A DNA stretch of 64,000 nucleotides. Source: Aquimarina longa SW024 (lineage in GTDB: Bacteria; Bacteroidota; Bacteroidia; Flavobacteriales; Flavobacteriaceae). The position numbers were made by a program, and so were the translations under genes. A model generated the notes under the pieces. The model worked only from the letters and a program-made list of their open reading frames with translations. It did no database searches and was not told the DNA's origin. Every line of letters starts with the position of its first letter. Position 1 is the first letter of the stretch. The stretch spans positions 58,769-122,768 of the forward strand of contig NZ_AVQK01000026.1 in NCBI RefSeq assembly GCF_001401755.1. The letters run 5' to 3'. Positions 55,851 through 64,000 of this stretch are shown piece by piece.

Positions 55851-56552
55851 TTGGAAGATAAAAAAATCATAATCGCTATTGACGGGCATTCCTCGACAGG
55901 AAAAAGCACAGTCGCAAAACAATTGGCTAAAAAGTTAGGGTATATTTATGTAGATACAGGAGCAATGTATAGGGCTGTCTCGTTATATGCTATGCGTAAT
56001 GGTTACATTAATGAAGATTATTTTGATATAGAAAAACTCGAAGAAAACCTTATTAATATTGATCTTCAGTTTATGATTAATCCTAAAACTGGATTAGCAG
56101 AAGTGTTACTTAATGAAGAGAATATAGAGAATGAAATAAGGACATTGGCTGTTTCTAGGTATGTAAGTAAAATAGCTGCTGTTTCTAAGGTTCGTAAAAA
56201 ACTAGTTGAGCAGCAACAAAAAATGGGTATAAATAAAGGGATAGTAATGGATGGTAGGGATATTGGAACTGTTGTTTTTCCTAATGCAGAGCTTAAATTA
56301 TTTATGACAGCTACTGCAAAAGATCGTGCAGAACGTAGATTCTTAGAACTTAAAGAAAGGGGAGAAGAGGTAACCTATGAAGATGTTCTAAAAAATGTTG
56401 TCAATAGAGATCATATAGATAGTACTAGAAAGGATTCCCCTCTTCGAAAAGCAAGCGACGCTATTAAAATAGATAATTCTAATCTAACACTCCAAGAACA
56501 GTTTGATCAAATTTTGAAATTGGTAAAGAAGATTACAGTGCTTAATAGTTAA
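55851..56552 (+). CDS. cmk: Cytidylate kinase
   Basis: This 233-residue enzyme phosphorylates CMP and dCMP to the diphosphates using ATP. The P-loop IDGHSSTGKSTVAKQL is at residues 10-25, with YVDTGAMYRAVSLYA next. MDGRDIGTVVFPNAELKLFM and ATAKDRAERR (lid) complete the family pattern. It starts with a TTG at 55851, in the same TTGGAAGA context as uvrD; no nearby ATG would keep the P-loop strand. Confidence 0.94.
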   Translation: MEDKKIIIAIDGHSSTGKSTVAKQLAKKLGYIYVDTGAMYRAVSLYAMRNGYINEDYFDIEKLEENLINIDLQFMINPKTGLAEVLLNEENIENEIRTLAVSRYVSKIAAVSKVRKKLVEQQQKMGINKGIVMDGRDIGTVVFPNAELKLFMTATAKDRAERRFLELKERGEEVTYEDVLKNVVNRDHIDSTRKDSPLRKASDAIKIDNSNLTLQEQFDQILKLVKKITVLNS

Positions 56553-56733
56553 TTCTTATAAAAGAAAAAGAAATAATCTTATTGTATTACTGTACATAGA
56601 ATCAATTCTAAAGTTTTATAAGGTAGTACTATAATATTGTTTCTGATATAGCTAAAAAATCCACTATGCTGTAATTTTATTTTATAAAAACTGAAACCAC
56701 ACAATTTTGCCGACTTTTTAATCAGGTTTATTA

Positions 56734-57093
56734 CTAAAGAGTGCTAAAAGGAACCTGATGTATTGTTTTTATTGATTTAAACTTCACAAATTCTCTAGAT
56801 TCATATAATTTCATATCTTCTTTTACCCATTCTATTAATTTTATATAGTTATCATCATTACTGAGGATTAATACTCTATTTAATCTCAAAAGATGATCTT
56901 TAAATTGTTTATGGGCTTTTATCGTAGTATCAGAAACTAAATAAAATGGTTTGTTATCTATGATTTTATATTGCTTACCATTATTTAATACTATTTGATC
57001 TTTACGTTCATATATAATTTGTGTTTTGGATAAAGATTGTGCATAATTATTTAATGCAACTAATAAAAAAAGTAGAAATAATAATCTTTTCAT
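56734..57093 (-). CDS. Small secreted hypothetical protein
   Basis: This 119-residue protein has a clean signal peptide (LLFLLFLLVALNNYAQ, cleavage about residue 18). The mature part is mostly basic, with YKIIDNKPFYLVSDT and a helical LLRLNRVLILSNDDNYIKLI. I do not recognise a family. It stands alone between cmk (convergent) and the large metalloprotease gene. Confidence 0.65.
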   Translation of the reverse strand: MKRLLFLLFLLVALNNYAQSLSKTQIIYERKDQIVLNNGKQYKIIDNKPFYLVSDTTIKAHKQFKDHLLRLNRVLILSNDDNYIKLIEWVKEDMKLYESREFVKFKSIKTIHQVPFSTL

Positions 57094-57424
57094 AATACTA
57101 TAACTGGTATTTAATATTCAAAGTTACGTTAAAACCGTATTTTTAGTACTATGTTAACGATTAAGTATTATTTTTTTCGATATAATACAATATTTAAGGC
57201 TGTAATGTTAAAATTAGAAGAGACTTTAGAAATATATAGATTAATAATAAAATAATTTAAATCATTTCAATTTCTAAATTATAGATAATGTTCTCTGTTT
57301 TTTTATCCTAATATAGGATATTGATTATTTACGTATTTCATAATCTTGGATACTATAAAGAGAGGGGGTTTAATTTTTTAAACACCCTCTCTTATCTATT
57401 TACTTAGAATTAATTTTTCTGAAA
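57094..57424. other. Intergenic stretch with the protease terminator, no gene
   Basis: About 330 A/T-rich bases. It contains only the terminator hairpin (57359-57392) of the T9SS protease gene and the upstream part of the small secreted protein gene. The longest start-to-stop frames are under 20 codons. Confidence 0.5.
57359..57392 (-). terminator. Intrinsic terminator of the T9SS protease gene
   Basis: A 14-pair stem (agagaggg...gtttaa with ttaaac...ccctctct, one internal mismatch) has a T/A loop. It lies 33 bases past the stop of the gene at 57425. Confidence 0.8.
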
Positions 57425-60400
57425 TTATTCTACAATTAGCCTATGAATAGATTCTTTTATACCTGATTTTACTTTAACTAAATACGCCCCATTTGCAAGG
57501 TTTCCTGGGTTAAAAGTAGCATCAGTAATACTGTTATTTTGGTATATTTTTCTTCCGTACATATCAAATATAGCTACCGAAATATCACGATTAGATGGAG
57601 CTATAATTCTAAGAACAGAATTATTGTTTATTGGATTTGGTGCTATTGAAATAATAGATGCTTTTGTAGTTTCAAAACCATTAACGATTACATTACTACC
57701 TCTAAGAGTTCCTCCTCCTATTGTGAATTTTGTCGCTTCAGAACTACCAAAAGTTCCGCCAGAAGCAAGAGTAGTAGCTCCAGAAGATAGGGTATACGAC
57801 CCATTACCATATCGGCAACATAATCCATCACTATAACTATCTTTAATTGTAAAGGTGTATGAACCATCTTCTAAACATTTTGTAGCTGTAACAGTAGAAC
57901 CATCTGGTTCAGAACCATAAGATCCTCCTGAAGCTACTACAGTATTACTACTATCTGTTATTTCCCAACTAATATCTTCTGGGTAATTATCAAACGTAAT
58001 TGATAAGTTTACATCTGTACATGTAGGTGGATTAACAGTTCCTGTTGCTAATTTAATATCGTCAATAGCGATATCACCACTCCATGATGTACTGGTAACA
58101 CCATTAAATCGTAATTGAACTGTTGATCCTATAAATGAAGCTAAATCTACAGTAGCTGACTTCCAAGAATTTCCTTGGTCACTAGATGTAGTCCAAAGAG
58201 AAGACCAAGTAGCTCCATTATCCTTACTAGATTCTAGAGCTAAAGTTCCTATACTTGTCCCATACATATGATATTGAAAAGAGAATGATGCCTGTGTTGC
58301 AGCACTAAGATCAAAACATGGAGAATTTAAAATAGCTCTTTTATTAGGATATCCTTTACCATTTCCAGAAGCTTCTATAAATGCATAATATGTCCCTTGT
58401 GCAGCACTGGATGGTCCTGTACCATTTGATGGTGTTCCATTAGAACCTAATGACCAGTTGATATCATCATTAGTTGCTTGAGTCCATGCACCTATTGTAT
58501 TTTCTAAACCTTCAGCATAAGGGAATGTGGTAATACCGCCAGTACACCCTCCACCTGTATCACCTGGTAATGTTTTAGTGTTTACAGTGGTACTAAAATC
58601 AGATTGATTTCCTGAAGCATCTTTAGCTTTTACTCTAAAAGAGTATGCTGTGTCAGGAGATAATCCTGTAGCTTTATATGTAGTAGTTGTTGCAGTACCA
58701 ATAATAGTATTACCTTCATATACATCATATCCAGTTACTCCTACATTATCTGTTGAAGCACTCCATGATAAATCAATAGTAGTACTAGTAGCATTAGATG
58801 CTGCTAAATTAGCAGGAATTGAAGGAGCTTCATTATCATCGGTTCCTCCAGTAATTTGGAAATCAGTATTAGAGATATCAAAAAATATGTTTCCTGATCC
58901 TTTTACCATGATTCTGTTTTTAGTTCCTTGAACATTAGGAACAGTAATACTGTGAGAACCGTCATTAGTTACAGCTGTAGCAATAGTTGTTGTATAAGTA
59001 TCTCCACCATCAGTAGATAGTAAAATATCTACATTAGCAGCATTAATTCCATTTGCTGTAGTACCAGCAACATCCCATGTTACAGTTTGTGTAGAACCTG
59101 CAGCCCAGCTAACATTAGTGTTAGGAGTATTAACTACAAATGGTCCTGCAGAAGCGGTAACATTGACTTTCATGTTATCACTATTATTCGCTCCACCACC
59201 AGCTCTGTTATCTCGTACTGTTAGTCTAAATTTAAGCGATCGTGTTACATTAGGAACAGCCTCCCATTTCCAAGAAGTAGCACCAGCTTTTATCGTCTCT
59301 AATCTAGGGAAATATCGTTGATTAGATGTTGATGGATTGTATGATCTAAAAGCAACTCCAGAAGTAGCAGTTGTACTAGGTAATACTCTTGTACGTCCAT
59401 CCATCTGTTCCCAGCAATATGTAAGAACATCTCCGCTATCTGTATCAGTACCTTGACCTGTTAATACAAAAGGAGTTCCTTTAGGAATTGTGTAATCAGA
59501 ACCAGCATTTGCTGTAGGAGTAGCATTACCAGTATTAGTACTAGTAGGGCAAGTTTTTCCTTTTACATTGTTTGTAACCTGTTCAATTGTTGCTGCATGA
59601 AAATAAGGATCACTATTTGGTTGTACGTCATTAGTAGCTCCTGTAATTCCTGCATAACCCATAATAGTACTACCACTACCTGGTTCTACTTGAACATCTG
59701 TTCCTTCACTTCTAAATGTAAATGTATGATTTCCTCCAAACTGATGTCCCATTTCATGAGCTACGTAGTCTACATCATAGATGTCACCTTGTGGAGTATT
59801 TCTAGAAGAAAAACCACTTCCTTTTTTTCCATCTACACAGACACATCCGATGCATCCTGCATTACCATTTTTTGGAGCAAGAACAAATACATGACCTACA
59901 TCATAATTGGATTCTCCTATTACGCTTGTTAATGTAGATTGTAATTGACTATTATAATTTCCGGTATAAGGATCAGAACTTGCATCTGTGTATACTACGG
60001 CATCATTATTAGAAATTAGTACCATAGTTACTCCAAAATCGGTTTCATATATCCCATTTACACGGGTCATGGTAGCATTAATTGCTGCCATAGCTCCAGC
60101 TTTAGTACCTCCATGAAATTGAGCATACTCACCAGTAGTAGAAACAGCTAGTCTAAAGGTTCTTAAAACACCATCAGTTGCATTTTTTTGATGAGCAGTA
60201 CTAATTTTAGAAAAATCAGGAGTATTCTCATCTACAGAACATTTTATTCTATCGATAATACCAGATCTTTGATCTCTAGAATATATTGTATAAGAACCTT
60301 CTTTGGTGTATGGTTCTATAAATACAGTCTTAGAGGCACCTGATAAACGCATACCTTGTAATCCTGATGGAGATAGACTAAATCGAATAGTTGCAGTAGG

Positions 60401-60760
60401 ATCTTCAATTCCCTGACCGGCATAAGACTTAATATCTGGATATTTAGCCGAAAGATCTGGATGCATTACAGGGGCTTCAAAAACCCTGAAAGATTCCATT
60501 TGTCCTTTTTCATTAGGAAATTGTAAAATTACATTAGAGTGAGAAGTACTTAACGATTTTTGTCGAATAGGAGATTCTTCAAGCATTGCTTTAAGAGCTT
60601 GTACATCTAAATCAAAAATAGTGTTTGATGGTAGGTCGGTTTTTGTCTCTATGACATTAACACTTTTCATGGATTTTGTTCTCTGCCAAGGATTTGCGTT
60701 TTGAGAGAACCCAAAATTGAGCATGAGTAAACCTACGAATAAAGATAATCGAGTTTTCAT
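57425..60760 (-). CDS. Large secreted reprolysin-type metalloprotease with Fn3 and T9SS domains
   Basis: About 1,111 residues from the ATG at 60760, which begins a signal peptide (LSLFVGLLMLNFGFSQ). After a propeptide comes a metzincin domain with the zinc motif HEMGHQFGGNHTF (about 335-347 in this numbering) and Met-turn region STIMGYAG, the reprolysin (M12B-like) type of Bacteroidota. A fibronectin type-III domain follows (about 665-745, SIPANLAASNATSTTIDLSW). Next are a MAM-like jelly-roll region (about 775-920), a Gly/Ser-rich cleaved-adhesin-like part, and a C-terminal T9SS sorting domain (ISIAPNPINNNSVLRI, NGAYLVKVKSG). Secreted to the cell surface or medium. Confidence 0.9.
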   Translation of the reverse strand: MKTRLSLFVGLLMLNFGFSQNANPWQRTKSMKSVNVIETKTDLPSNTIFDLDVQALKAMLEESPIRQKSLSTSHSNVILQFPNEKGQMESFRVFEAPVMHPDLSAKYPDIKSYAGQGIEDPTATIRFSLSPSGLQGMRLSGASKTVFIEPYTKEGSYTIYSRDQRSGIIDRIKCSVDENTPDFSKISTAHQKNATDGVLRTFRLAVSTTGEYAQFHGGTKAGAMAAINATMTRVNGIYETDFGVTMVLISNNDAVVYTDASSDPYTGNYNSQLQSTLTSVIGESNYDVGHVFVLAPKNGNAGCIGCVCVDGKKGSGFSSRNTPQGDIYDVDYVAHEMGHQFGGNHTFTFRSEGTDVQVEPGSGSTIMGYAGITGATNDVQPNSDPYFHAATIEQVTNNVKGKTCPTSTNTGNATPTANAGSDYTIPKGTPFVLTGQGTDTDSGDVLTYCWEQMDGRTRVLPSTTATSGVAFRSYNPSTSNQRYFPRLETIKAGATSWKWEAVPNVTRSLKFRLTVRDNRAGGGANNSDNMKVNVTASAGPFVVNTPNTNVSWAAGSTQTVTWDVAGTTANGINAANVDILLSTDGGDTYTTTIATAVTNDGSHSITVPNVQGTKNRIMVKGSGNIFFDISNTDFQITGGTDDNEAPSIPANLAASNATSTTIDLSWSASTDNVGVTGYDVYEGNTIIGTATTTTYKATGLSPDTAYSFRVKAKDASGNQSDFSTTVNTKTLPGDTGGGCTGGITTFPYAEGLENTIGAWTQATNDDINWSLGSNGTPSNGTGPSSAAQGTYYAFIEASGNGKGYPNKRAILNSPCFDLSAATQASFSFQYHMYGTSIGTLALESSKDNGATWSSLWTTSSDQGNSWKSATVDLASFIGSTVQLRFNGVTSTSWSGDIAIDDIKLATGTVNPPTCTDVNLSITFDNYPEDISWEITDSSNTVVASGGSYGSEPDGSTVTATKCLEDGSYTFTIKDSYSDGLCCRYGNGSYTLSSGATTLASGGTFGSSEATKFTIGGGTLRGSNVIVNGFETTKASIISIAPNPINNNSVLRIIAPSNRDISVAIFDMYGRKIYQNNSITDATFNPGNLANGAYLVKVKSGIKESIHRLIVE

Positions 60761-60988
60761 AATTATGTTGAGTTTGAGTTTGTGTTGCGAAATTATGAAT
60801 ATTATCTTCAATATTAACTTTTATTAAGAATATTTTTTATTTTTTATAAAAATTATGGTTAATACGTATTTTGAGTGAGGTTTTGTTGTTTTTATTAAAA
60901 ATAATGTATTGTTTTAAAATATTAAAAAAGCAAAATAAAGTTGTAAAGCTTAGAGAAATAGGCACTTTATAATTGATATTTCATAAAA

Positions 60989-61011
60989 AAAACCGCTATA
61001 TAAGCGGTTTT
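60989..61011 (-). terminator. Intrinsic terminator of the LysM gene
   Basis: A nine-base stem (aaaaccgct / agcggtttt) has a five-base loop, A/T runs and a GC-rich core. It lies 27 bases past the stop at 61038. Confidence 0.85.
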
Positions 61012-61037
61012 CTTGTTTTTTTGATGGTACTGAGTAC

Positions 61038-61415
61038 TTATAGATTAGGTATAATAAGCTCTTGATCAGGATGGATGGTATCTGGGTTTTTAAGGATACC
61101 ACTATTGGCTTCGAATATTGTTTTATATTTCATAGCATCACCATAATAATGTTTTGCTATTTTACTTAATGATTCACCACTTTTTACTACATGTCTATGG
61201 TATACAGAAGTATCAGCAACATCAATATCAGCAACAATATCAGAAGGAGATTCTCCTCCTAATTGTTTTATTTTATCCCAAAGTTGATTTTTTTCATATT
61301 GTGTGTTTGCAGTACCTTTAACCTTTAGAACACCATTTTCTTCGGATACATCTCCGTTTTGGATATTTAATTTTTCGCCTAATTCCAAAACACCTTGATA
61401 TTTTGCTTTTACCAT
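61038..61415 (-). CDS. BON-LysM protein (Kbp/YgaU-like)
   Basis: About 125 residues from the ATG at 61415 (MVKAKYQGVLELGEKLN); the open frame extends upstream, but homologues start here. Residues 1-70 form a BON domain (VSEENGVLKVKGTA, a loop with PSDIVADIDVADTS). Residues about 75-124 form a LysM domain (HVVKSGESLSKIAKHYYGD, IFEANSGILKNPDTIHPDQE). E. coli Kbp (YgaU) has the same two-domain plan and binds potassium and peptidoglycan-linked partners; this copy has no signal peptide. Confidence 0.88.
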   Translation of the reverse strand: MVKAKYQGVLELGEKLNIQNGDVSEENGVLKVKGTANTQYEKNQLWDKIKQLGGESPSDIVADIDVADTSVYHRHVVKSGESLSKIAKHYYGDAMKYKTIFEANSGILKNPDTIHPDQELIIPNL

Positions 61416-61565
61416 AACTAAGTTTGATTTTAAATTATTAATTAGCTTTATCCAAATATAGCAAATAATAGAATTGTGTTTATATAATTTTAAGATTAAA
61501 AAAATAGAAATCATCGGTGAAATACATAATTTATCTATATTCGAATGCTATAAAATATATACTTA

Positions 61566-62351
61566 ATGTTTCGTAAACGATTTTATTACATTATTCAATT
61601 ACAATACTTAGGATTTCGGTATCATGGATGGCAGAAACAGCCTACAGTTAATACATTGCAGCGTATGGTAGAACGAACTGTAGCTTATGTATTAGAGCAT
61701 AAAAATTTTAAGGTTTTAGCTGCGGGAAGAACAGATGCAAAAGTATCCGTTAATCAAACATATATTGAGTTATTCGTAGATCATCAACCTTTGGAGATAA
61801 AAGATTTCTTTCCGCTATTTAATCAAAATCTCCCTCAGGACATTAGGGGATTAAGCATTGAGGAGACTGATGAGCAATTTAATATTATTCAGTCTCCAAA
61901 AATTAAAGAATATTTGTATATATTTTCTTTTGGAGAGAAGTTTCATCCTTTTTGTGCTCCTTTTATGTATAATACTACAGAAAACCTTAACATTCCTTTA
62001 ATGCAGAAAGGAGCAAAACTATTCGAAGGAAAACATAATTTTAGATCTTATTGCCATCGTCCTTCAGCACATACTATTTTAGAGGGAGAAATAGTACATT
62101 GCGAGATTAAAAGAAATACAGTTTATACTGCTAATTTTTTTCCAGAAGAAAGTTATCTTCTGCAAGTAAAAGGAGAGGGGTTTAAAAGAAATCAAATTAG
62201 GTTAATGATGGGGGCATTATTAGATTTAGGAAAAGGAAAAATTGATTTAGATTTTATACTAAAAACACTTAATCCTGAGGCAGAAGAAATACTACTAGAG
62301 CATATTGTGCCAGGATCGGGATTAGTATTAAATTCGGTTGAATTTAAATAA
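61566..62351 (+). CDS. tRNA pseudouridine synthase TruA-like protein
   Basis: This 261-residue protein of the TruA fold has YYIIQLQYLGFRYHGWQKQP at the N-terminus. The catalytic region is AAGRTDAKVSVNQTYIELF, with Asp at 57, then IKEYLYIFSFGEKFHPFCA, HNFRSYCHRPSA and GEGFKRNQIRLMMGALLDLG. Typical TruA reads GRTDAGVHA; here the Gly and His are replaced (AKVSV), although the Asp remains. It may be a paralogue with a changed substrate, while ordinary TruA sits elsewhere. It is first in a unit with the MOSC gene (12 bases) and the epimerase. Confidence 0.85.
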   Translation: MFRKRFYYIIQLQYLGFRYHGWQKQPTVNTLQRMVERTVAYVLEHKNFKVLAAGRTDAKVSVNQTYIELFVDHQPLEIKDFFPLFNQNLPQDIRGLSIEETDEQFNIIQSPKIKEYLYIFSFGEKFHPFCAPFMYNTTENLNIPLMQKGAKLFEGKHNFRSYCHRPSAHTILEGEIVHCEIKRNTVYTANFFPEESYLLQVKGEGFKRNQIRLMMGALLDLGKGKIDLDFILKTLNPEAEEILLEHIVPGSGLVLNSVEFK

Positions 62352-62363
62352 ATAAAGAAAAAA

Positions 62364-63005
62364 ATGAAGGTAGTATCAACAAATATTGGAGCGCCAAAAA
62401 CAATACTATGGAGGGGAAAAGAAGAGAAAACGGGGATTTATAAATATCCTGTTGATTCTTCAATTTTTTTGGATATAGAAGATGTTCAAAACGATCATGT
62501 TATCGATAGAAAGTATCATGGAGGAGTAGATAAAGCGTGTTATGTATATGCAAAAGAACATTATCCATATTGGAAAAAAAAATATCCTGATTTAGAGTGG
62601 CAGTATGGTATGTTTGGTGAAAATCTTACAATAGAAGGATTTGATGAAAATGTAATTAGGATAGGTTCTATTTATAAGCTAGGAAATGCTACTGTACAGA
62701 TATCGCGCCCTAGACAACCGTGTTATAAGCTAGGAATACGGTTTGGTACTCAGGCTATACTAAAACAGTTTATAGATTCTCTATATTCTGGAGTATATGT
62801 ACGAGTATTACATCCAGGATCAGTTACTATAGGGGATCGGTTTATACTAGAAAAAGAAAGTTCTGATACTCTAACGATAGCAGAATTAAACACACTTTTG
62901 TTTCATTATACTGAGGATGCTCATAAAGAGCTAGCTATAAAAGCGCTTAATGATCCTTTGATCTCTGATAGTGATAAAAAATATTTTAGAAAAAAAATTA
63001 AATAA
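62364..63005 (+). CDS. MOSC-domain protein (YiiM-like)
   Basis: This 213-residue protein has the MOSC beta-barrel: DRKYHGGVDKACYVYAKEH, the motif MFGENLTIEGFDENVIRIGS, and the conserved cysteine in ISRPRQPCYKLGIRFGT, which ligates molybdenum cofactor sulfur in MOSC proteins. It resembles YiiM, which works with molybdenum cofactor in reduction of N-hydroxylated compounds. It is in a unit between the truA-like gene and the aldose epimerase (3 bases). Confidence 0.9.
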   Translation: MKVVSTNIGAPKTILWRGKEEKTGIYKYPVDSSIFLDIEDVQNDHVIDRKYHGGVDKACYVYAKEHYPYWKKKYPDLEWQYGMFGENLTIEGFDENVIRIGSIYKLGNATVQISRPRQPCYKLGIRFGTQAILKQFIDSLYSGVYVRVLHPGSVTIGDRFILEKESSDTLTIAELNTLLFHYTEDAHKELAIKALNDPLISDSDKKYFRKKIK

Positions 63006-63008
63006 TAG

Positions 63009-63809
63009 ATGTCGAATATTATAGAATTGCATAGCCTAGATAACAGGTCTATTGTTCGTATAGATAAAGGAGAACTAGTAAGCTATATGGTTGCTACTAC
63101 TGAGATAATGCATCAAAAGGGAGCCCCAGGGTGGGGGAGTACAGAGATAGAAATGTTTCCTACGATTGGTGCTACTAAAGAAAATGATTTTAGCGTTACG
63201 ACTCCAAATGGAGTTGCTAAATTAGATCAGCATGGGATTCTAAGGGTTATGGAGTATCTTCCTAAAACAATAGAGAAGAGTAGTGCTAGTTTCTATAAAA
63301 AATATACTGCTAATACTTCATTACCAAATCCAAAATTTCCTAATAGATCTACTCAGGAATTTGTGTCTTGGCCTTATGATTTTGAGTTTATAAAAACTTT
63401 TGAATTGACTACAGAGGGATTGAAAATTAGTTTTGAGATTATATCAGAAAAAAACATGCCATTTATGCTAGGTTTTCATCCAGCATTTAAGATCTATAAA
63501 GAAGATTTCGTTTTAAAAACATCTGATCAGGCGATTTCGCTACAAAATGTACTGGATGCAGGTGCTCCTGCTTTTTTGATAGAAGATTGTAAGGAAATTA
63601 CGCTTAGCGATAATGGTATTCTAAAAATTAATATAAAAACAACAGGTTTTAATCATATCATGTTATGGACTGAGGTAACTAATATGATCTGTATAGAGCC
63701 GATTACTTTTTACCCACCGAGTGTTTCTGCAAATAAATTACATGAAGGGTTTCAGCATAGTTCTGGGTATGAGAAATTAGAGGTATGTATTGCTCCCGAA
63801 ATAGTGTGA
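63009..63809 (+). CDS. Aldose 1-epimerase family protein
   Basis: This 266-residue protein of the galactose mutarotase fold has KGELVSYMVATTEIMHQKG near the start, then PGWGSTEIEMFPTIG and KLDQHGILRVMEY, with the family's His. It has GFHPAFKIYKEDF near the centre and a C-terminal LWTEVTNMICIEPITFYPP, which contains the catalytic Glu (CIEP). Such proteins interconvert sugar anomers or bind sugars. Last gene of the truA-like unit, with the next minus-strand gene ending seven bases later. Confidence 0.87.
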   Translation: MSNIIELHSLDNRSIVRIDKGELVSYMVATTEIMHQKGAPGWGSTEIEMFPTIGATKENDFSVTTPNGVAKLDQHGILRVMEYLPKTIEKSSASFYKKYTANTSLPNPKFPNRSTQEFVSWPYDFEFIKTFELTTEGLKISFEIISEKNMPFMLGFHPAFKIYKEDFVLKTSDQAISLQNVLDAGAPAFLIEDCKEITLSDNGILKINIKTTGFNHIMLWTEVTNMICIEPITFYPPSVSANKLHEGFQHSSGYEKLEVCIAPEIV

Positions 63810-63815
63810 ATATGA

Positions 63816-64000
63816 CTAGATAACAAGAGAATATTTAGTAATTCTAATTTCATACAACTTATCATTTTTTATAAAACTACTTTTCTTATTTAGAATACTA
63901 TCATATGCTTTGGGGTTAATTTTTTTTTCTTTTTCTAATATAGGATCATCAACCCCACATAGCTTATCATCTTTAATCAATGCTTTAGTGCTTTGGCATG
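63816..64000 (-). CDS. C-terminal end of an unidentified gene
   Basis: On the minus strand an open frame enters from the right edge and ends in TAG at 63816-63818. The visible 61 residues include KDDKLCGVDDPILEKEKKIN and end DKLYEIRITKYSLVI. No family is recognisable. A real gene is supported by the clean open frame and the convergent position after the epimerase. Confidence 0.5.
   Translation of the reverse strand, partial: CQSTKALIKDDKLCGVDDPILEKEKKINPKAYDSILNKKSSFIKNDKLYEIRITKYSLVI

Noticed and set aside
55846..55853. TAAATTTG, a -7-like element overlapping the cmk start codon
   Set aside because: There is no TTTG at the required 19-21 base distance, and transcription from it would remove the start codon.

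Overview
The window looks like chromosomal DNA of a low-GC marine-type Flavobacteriaceae member (Bacteroidota). Supporting signs are Por/type IX (T9SS) C-terminal sorting domains on large secreted metalloproteases, OmpA proteins carrying thrombospondin type-3 repeats, TAnnTTTG-type promoters, weak Shine-Dalgarno use, several TTG starts, and Bacteroidota-only families. An Aquimarina- or Kordia-like genus is a guess from protein style only. No rRNA, tRNA, CRISPR array, IS element or phage was recognised.

Layout. 1-8.9 kb: an esterase cut by the window edge, a Crp/Fnr regulator, a remnant of an S51 peptidase, a tight three-gene unit (DsrE-like protein, M20 amidohydrolase, FMN-binding glutamate-synthase-like protein), and a T9SS metalloprotease with PKD and Ig-like repeats. 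9-28.9 kb: mostly housekeeping genes (uvrD/pcrA, a YrdC/Sua5-family protein, holA, fumC, prfB with its programmed +1 frameshift) mixed with envelope proteins (two OmpA-family), a glycosyltransferase, a divergent AraC/dioxygenase pair and a DUF5117-type metalloprotease. 38.4-64 kb: threonine aldolase, YegP, an OmpA protein, YbaB, an S9 peptidase, two PLP enzymes that may make a sulfonolipid head group and backbone, a TPR hybrid kinase with a decayed ATPase domain, an ECF sigma/anti-sigma-like/DUF4097 unit, lon, an MreB paralogue, cmk, a second T9SS metalloprotease, a BON-LysM protein, and a truA-like/MOSC/aldose-epimerase unit that ends near the right edge.

The most interesting region is 29.1-38.3 kb, a peptide (RiPP/bacteriocin) locus. 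It holds a LanC-like cyclase with all key zinc and catalytic residues, seven short precursor-like genes (six of them too short for routine calling or needing a corrected start), a membrane-fusion protein and a C39-peptidase ABC exporter, and a membrane-anchored TPR-AraC regulator. The precursors form two leader families. Three have a KKLSLKK-type leader with Ser/Thr/Cys-containing cores (lanthipeptide-like). Four have 15-residue double-glycine leaders with either Cys-pair or hydrophobic bacteriocin-like cores. No lanthipeptide dehydratase (LanB, LanM or LanKC) is present in the window.

Two promoters in this locus are diverged duplicates that conserve only an upstream tandem GAAATTC operator, the core promoter and a palindrome at the start site. 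A related perfect palindrome lies upstream of the seventh precursor, which is on the other strand next to the regulator. The simplest reading is that the TPR-AraC protein switches on a peptide set that shares one exporter, with LanC acting on the Cys-containing members and any dehydratase supplied from elsewhere. That reading is inference.
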